Below, one piece after another: positions 12,627-15,058 of a stretch of 15,058 nt of DNA. The position numbers were made by a program, and so were the translations under genes. The stretch covers positions 1-15,058 of the forward strand of contig JBMSGE010000026.1 of assembly GCA_049414205.1 (NCBI GenBank), in the 5' to 3' direction. Positions within the stretch are counted from its first letter, which is position 1. Each line of letters starts with the position of its first letter. This stretch comes from Nitrosomaritimum sp049414205 (lineage in GTDB: Archaea; Thermoproteota; Nitrososphaeria; Nitrososphaerales; Nitrosopumilaceae). The notes under the pieces were generated by a model, which made no database searches, was not told where the DNA came from, and saw only the letters and a list, made by a program, of their open reading frames with translations.

Positions 12627-13724
12627 ATGTTAGATCAACTAGTAAATGACTCTAAAGCACTAGACAAGGCTATTGCTGGAGAAGAACTGTCCTTTGATGA
12701 TGGGATGGAGTTGATGAATTATGATAATTTACACATGCTCGGTGCAGTAGCTGATCAATCTAGAAAAAAACTAGTTGGTGATGAAGTATCTTTTACTGCC
12801 TCTTACTATATGAATTACACAAATGTTTGTGCTGCCAGTTGCCAAATGTGTGCATTTTACAGAAAAGATGGTGATGATGACGCGTACACTCTAACACCTG
12901 AGCAAATTGAGCAAAGGGTTGGCATTGCAAAACAAATGGGTGCAACAGAGGTCCATATTGTTGGTGGCTTTCACCCAAAACTCCCTCTTGACTATTATGA
13001 AGACATGATGAAATTAATTAAAAAAAATCATCCGGAATTAAAAATAAAGGCATTAACTGCTGCTGAAATTTTCTTTCTATCTAAATTAACAAAAAACTCT
13101 GTTAAGGAAATTCTTTCTAGATTAAAAGAATCAGGATTGGATTCGTTGCCTGGCGGAGGTGCAGAATTATTCCATTCAGAAATTAGACCAAAAATTGCTA
13201 GAGGAAAATGCACAGGTCAAGAATGGCTTGATACTGTTGAGACTGCGCACAACATGGGAATCCGAAGTAATGTTACGATGCTTTATGGACATATAGAAAA
13301 GCCTGAACATGTTGTTGATCATTTGATCAAAATTAGAGAACTGCAAAAAAAGACAGGAGGATTCATCACATTAATTCCACTAAAATTTAGCCTAGATAAT
13401 ACTGAACTTGAACAAGAACATCTGGTGAACAATGAATGTTCGTCAGTATATGACTTGAGAATAACAGCTGTTTCTCGTTTGATGCTTGCAAACGTCTTAA
13501 ACAATATCTCTGTGTATTGGGTCGCTTATGGTAAAAAATTAGCTCAGGTAGCTCTATCAAATGGTGGAAGCGATTTAGTTGGTACGGCATTTTCTGAAGA
13601 AGTGTACCGTGCAGCAGGAAAACCAACTGCATCCTCTATCGATGAATTGGAAATTATGGTAAAAGAAATAGGACGAAAACCAATTCAAAGAGATACTTTC
13701 TTTAATGTAGTTAACAAGTTTTAA
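12627..13724 (+). CDS. mqnE: Radical SAM aminofutalosine synthase-like enzyme (MqnE/CofH family)
   Basis: 365 residues. The CX3CX2C motif, Cys68, Cys72 and Cys75 in NVCAASCQMCAFYR, binds the 4Fe-4S cluster that cleaves S-adenosylmethionine. Around it are TEVHIVGGFHPKLPLDYY (107-124), LDSLPGGGAELF (171-182), WLDTVETAHNMGIRSNVTML (200-219), YGHIEKPEHVVDHL (220-233) and GGFITLIPLKF (244-254). The PGGGAE box followed by F, and the YGHIE...RELQ..TGGF stretch, fit MqnE of the futalosine menaquinone pathway best. CofH usually has PGTAAEI and MqnC usually continues with AEIL. Menaquinones are known from ammonia-oxidising archaea, so the role makes sense. No other mqn gene is in the window. CofH (coenzyme F420) remains the main alternative. 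Confidence 0.8.
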   Translation: MLDQLVNDSKALDKAIAGEELSFDDGMELMNYDNLHMLGAVADQSRKKLVGDEVSFTASYYMNYTNVCAASCQMCAFYRKDGDDDAYTLTPEQIEQRVGIAKQMGATEVHIVGGFHPKLPLDYYEDMMKLIKKNHPELKIKALTAAEIFFLSKLTKNSVKEILSRLKESGLDSLPGGGAELFHSEIRPKIARGKCTGQEWLDTVETAHNMGIRSNVTMLYGHIEKPEHVVDHLIKIRELQKKTGGFITLIPLKFSLDNTELEQEHLVNNECSSVYDLRITAVSRLMLANVLNNISVYWVAYGKKLAQVALSNGGSDLVGTAFSEEVYRAAGKPTASSIDELEIMVKEIGRKPIQRDTFFNVVNKF

Positions 13725-13731
13725 GAAAATT

Positions 13732-14037
13732 TTACTCTAGAAGTTTCTTTACAGATTCTAATTTTTCTTCCATTTTTTTGTCTTTATCTTTTCTGGAATC
13801 TATTTTTAAAATAACCTCTACTCTACTCACTCCTAGATTATGAACCACTTCCATCATTTTTTTCGAAGCATCATAGATTTCATTTATGTCATCTGATTCT
13901 AGTGTGGTTCCCATTGGATTAATTTGGTATCTGACATTTTCCATATTTTGGATTGATTCAATTGCTTTGGCGATGTAAAAGCTGGCGCTTGTAGTAGAAG
14001 TACCCATAGGGTAAAGGCTAATTTCTGCATGAATCAC
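13732..14037 (-). CDS. Thiamine-binding protein, MTH1187/YqgV family
   Basis: 101 residues from the GTG at 14037. The start reads MIHAEISLYPMGT, the family signature (AEiSiyPlGt), followed by SASFYIAKAIESIQNMENVRYQINPMGTTLESDD, matching the second conserved box (P.gT.legd). The end is a long helix (DKDKKMEEKLESVKKLLE). The family (COG0011) forms ferredoxin-like tetramers and binds thiamine or related hydroxymethylpyrimidine compounds; its exact job is unclear. The frame extends upstream to 14151, but that part (ending NQCVII) does not fit the family, so GTG is chosen. No clear TATA box stands at -26 (TTCATTAGTT is the closest). It is convergent with the MqnE-like gene, seven bases apart. Confidence 0.88.
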   Translation of the reverse strand: MIHAEISLYPMGTSTTSASFYIAKAIESIQNMENVRYQINPMGTTLESDDINEIYDASKKMMEVVHNLGVSRVEVILKIDSRKDKDKKMEEKLESVKKLLE

Positions 14038-14220
14038 GATAATTACACATTGATTTTGGCAACTAATGAAAATTATGGTTTCTGACAATCTATATGGGAA
14101 AATACATGTGTATTGAGAGCGTTTTTGAGTTAATTTTCCGGTTAAGAACAAAATTCAACAAAGAATCTACAAATACATTATCCAAAAAACCAGAATTGTG
14201 GCCAATTAATAAAAAAAAGA

Positions 14221-14541
14221 CTATGGCTCTACCAATGCAAGCCTAGTCTCTATTTTGTCATAATACCCATTTTGTTCCATAGCTGGAACAAAAAAAGTAG
14301 CTGACACTATATCACCTACTTGAGCCGAGCAATCAGATACAACTACACTCACTCCAAATTCTGATTCACCGACACATCCATGTTCAGTTATTGCTAGTAC
14401 TGTAACTTGTTCGGTTACTTCAACTGGAAATATGTTCCACGGAGTTATTGTCATTACCAATGCAACAGCTAGACCTGCCCCTATGATTGCCATAGTTCGT
14501 AGTACTGGTGATTTTTTTTCTTTTTGTTTTGTTTCTTGCAT
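14221..14541 (-). CDS. Small single-pass membrane protein
   Basis: 106 residues. A basic N-terminus (MQETKQKEKKSPVLR) precedes one hydrophobic helix (16-33, TMAIIGAGLAVALVMTIT), so the N-terminus stays inside and residues 35-106 lie outside. The outer domain is beta-rich (VTEQVTVLAITEHGCVGES, then FGVSVVVSDCSAQVGD) and has only two cysteines, Cys56 and Cys71, which could form a disulfide bond. GDIVSATFFVP resembles the beta strands of small OB- or SH3-like folds. I do not recognise the family. The ATG has GTTTAAAC (14561-14568) about 24 bp upstream. Confidence 0.65.
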   Translation of the reverse strand: MQETKQKEKKSPVLRTMAIIGAGLAVALVMTITPWNIFPVEVTEQVTVLAITEHGCVGESEFGVSVVVSDCSAQVGDIVSATFFVPAMEQNGYYDKIETRLALVEP

Positions 14542-14560
14542 TTTACTTCATCTTTATTAT

Positions 14561-14568
14561 GTTTAAAC
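14561..14568 (-). promoter_or_regulatory. TATA-like element of the small membrane protein gene
   Basis: GTTTAAAC is a perfect palindrome centred 23-24 bp before the ATG at 14541; slightly close for a leaderless TATA box but the best candidate. Confidence 0.4.
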
Positions 14569-14710
14569 AAAATATAATCAACACACATATCCAGACCTAG
14601 TGCCAATTGTTGCTAATAATTGAGAAATGATCCATGAATCACTCAAACATGGTTTTGATGCACTTTCAATCATGAAAGGGCAATTTCCCAAATCTGATAA
14701 TTATGGTCAA

Positions 14711-14720
14711 TCATTAAATG
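14711..14720 (+). promoter_or_regulatory. TATA box of the RHH gene
   Basis: TCATTAAATG is centred 26-27 bp before the GTG at 14742. Confidence 0.45.
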
Positions 14721-14741
14721 TACATTCTGTGAATTGATAAC

Positions 14742-14885
14742 GTGGCAAAAAGAATAACCATTATGATTGATGATGATATTGATAAAAAACTACGTTTACT
14801 GCAAGCTAAATTGATTTCAAAGTCAAACGAATCTGTTTCTTATTCTAGTGTAATTAATACTGAATTGAGAAAGCAATTAAAATAA
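14742..14885 (+). CDS. Ribbon-helix-helix DNA-binding protein
   Basis: 47 residues from a GTG start. The layout is that of MetJ/Arc/CopG regulators: an N-terminal strand with alternating residues (KRITIMID), helix A (DIDKKLRLLQAKLISK), a turn (SNESVSY) and helix B (SSVINTELRKQLK). Dimers insert the strand pair into the DNA major groove. Such short proteins are autoregulators, plasmid-type repressors or antitoxins; no toxin gene is obvious downstream, but a 36-codon frame ends just before it. The GTG is supported by a TATA element 26 bp upstream. It is convergent with the partial gene at the right edge. Confidence 0.8.
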   Translation: MAKRITIMIDDDIDKKLRLLQAKLISKSNESVSYSSVINTELRKQLK

Positions 14886-14935
14886 TTTACTTGTAATCTT
14901 CTTTCATTCAAATTTACTATGGGATAACATTTTTC

Positions 14936-15058
14936 TCAAAAAACAAAATTCCAGTTTTGATTTGCTGGATAAATATGAGATGCTAAATCTTTTTTATTTT
15001 CACGTGGTGGGTTTTTTTTCTTCTTTTTTGGCACTACCGGCACTTTTTCTTCGGGCAC
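14936..15058 (-). CDS. C-terminal end of a Lys/Pro-rich protein (partial)
   Basis: The last 40 codons of a gene that continues past the right edge. The sequence is PEEKVPVVPKKKKKNPPRE followed by NKKDLASHIYPANQNWNFVF and a TGA stop. The first part is a flexible basic, proline-rich tail; the end is more protein-like with aromatic residues. The other two frames on this strand are closed within the stretch, which supports this one. Too little is present to name a function. Confidence 0.5.
   Translation of the reverse strand: MPEEKVPVVPKKKKKNPPRENKKDLASHIYPANQNWNFVF

Noticed and set aside
14038..14151. N-terminal extension of the thiamine-binding protein
   Set aside because: Family members begin directly at the AEiSiyP motif; the extension (rich in Cys, Ile, Gln) has no match to that pattern and the GTG at 14037 gives the usual length of about 100 residues.
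1..15058. CRISPR array, tRNA, rRNA, insertion sequence or integrase
   Set aside because: I looked for regularly spaced direct repeats, T-loop GTTCRA motifs within cloverleaf-like sequence, and transposase or recombinase motifs, and found none.

Overview
The window looks like the chromosome of an ammonia-oxidising archaeon of the Nitrosopumilaceae type (Nitrososphaerota/Thaumarchaeota). The evidence is archaeal TBP, an Lrp/AsnC regulator, winged-helix proteins, small archaeal zinc proteins, an Mn/Fe superoxide dismutase, very AT-rich DNA, T-tract gene ends, and TATA boxes about 26 bp before the start codon with no Shine-Dalgarno site. The lineage is an inference from gene content, not from a search. 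I see no rRNA, tRNA, CRISPR array, insertion sequence or integrase.

Layout. 1-187 (-): start of a Band7/SPFH membrane protein. 228-659 (-): membrane-tethered winged-helix protein. 873-2597 (+): SNF2-type DNA translocase, abutting tail to tail a double winged-helix protein (2598-3212, -). The latter diverges from superoxide dismutase (3287-3910, +) across a shared AT-rich promoter. 4116-4481 (+): unknown protein. 4574-4717 (-): 47-residue CxxC/CxxC zinc ribbon. 4850-5278 (-): secreted beta-rich protein. 8128-5348 (-): probable two-gene operon of a PDE-like HD-domain protein with a possible GNAT-like tail, then a GlcD-type FAD-linked dehydrogenase. 8259-8651 (+): unknown. 9666-8654 (-): probable operon of an Lrp/AsnC regulator and a membrane-anchored J-domain protein. 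9781-11279 (+): TATA-binding protein between two TPR-repeat genes. 11266-11439 (-): 57-residue C2H2 zinc finger overlapping the end of the second TPR gene. 11678-12271 (+): protein resembling Pvc16/DUF4255 of phage-tail-like injection particles. 12292-12540 (+): unknown. 12627-13724 (+): radical SAM enzyme of the MqnE (aminofutalosine synthase) type. 13732-14037 (-): thiamine-binding MTH1187-family protein. 14221-14541 (-): small membrane protein. 14742-14885 (+): ribbon-helix-helix protein. 14936-15058 (-): C-terminus of a Lys/Pro-rich protein.

Together the genes are mostly core and accessory housekeeping: transcription machinery and regulators (TBP, AsnC, several winged-helix, RHH and zinc-finger proteins), redox and cofactor work (SOD, FAD dehydrogenase, MqnE, thiamine binding), and membrane or chaperone functions (Band7, J protein). 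Four genes or partial genes are short and easily missed: the zinc ribbon, the C2H2 finger, the RHH protein and the partial gene at the right edge. Seven starts are probably GTG or TTG; six of these are fixed by a TATA box at a constant distance. The least expected items are the Pvc16-like protein without visible injection-system neighbours, the HD plus possible GNAT fusion, and a 13-bp sequence shared by the TBP promoter and the DNA just after the TBP gene.
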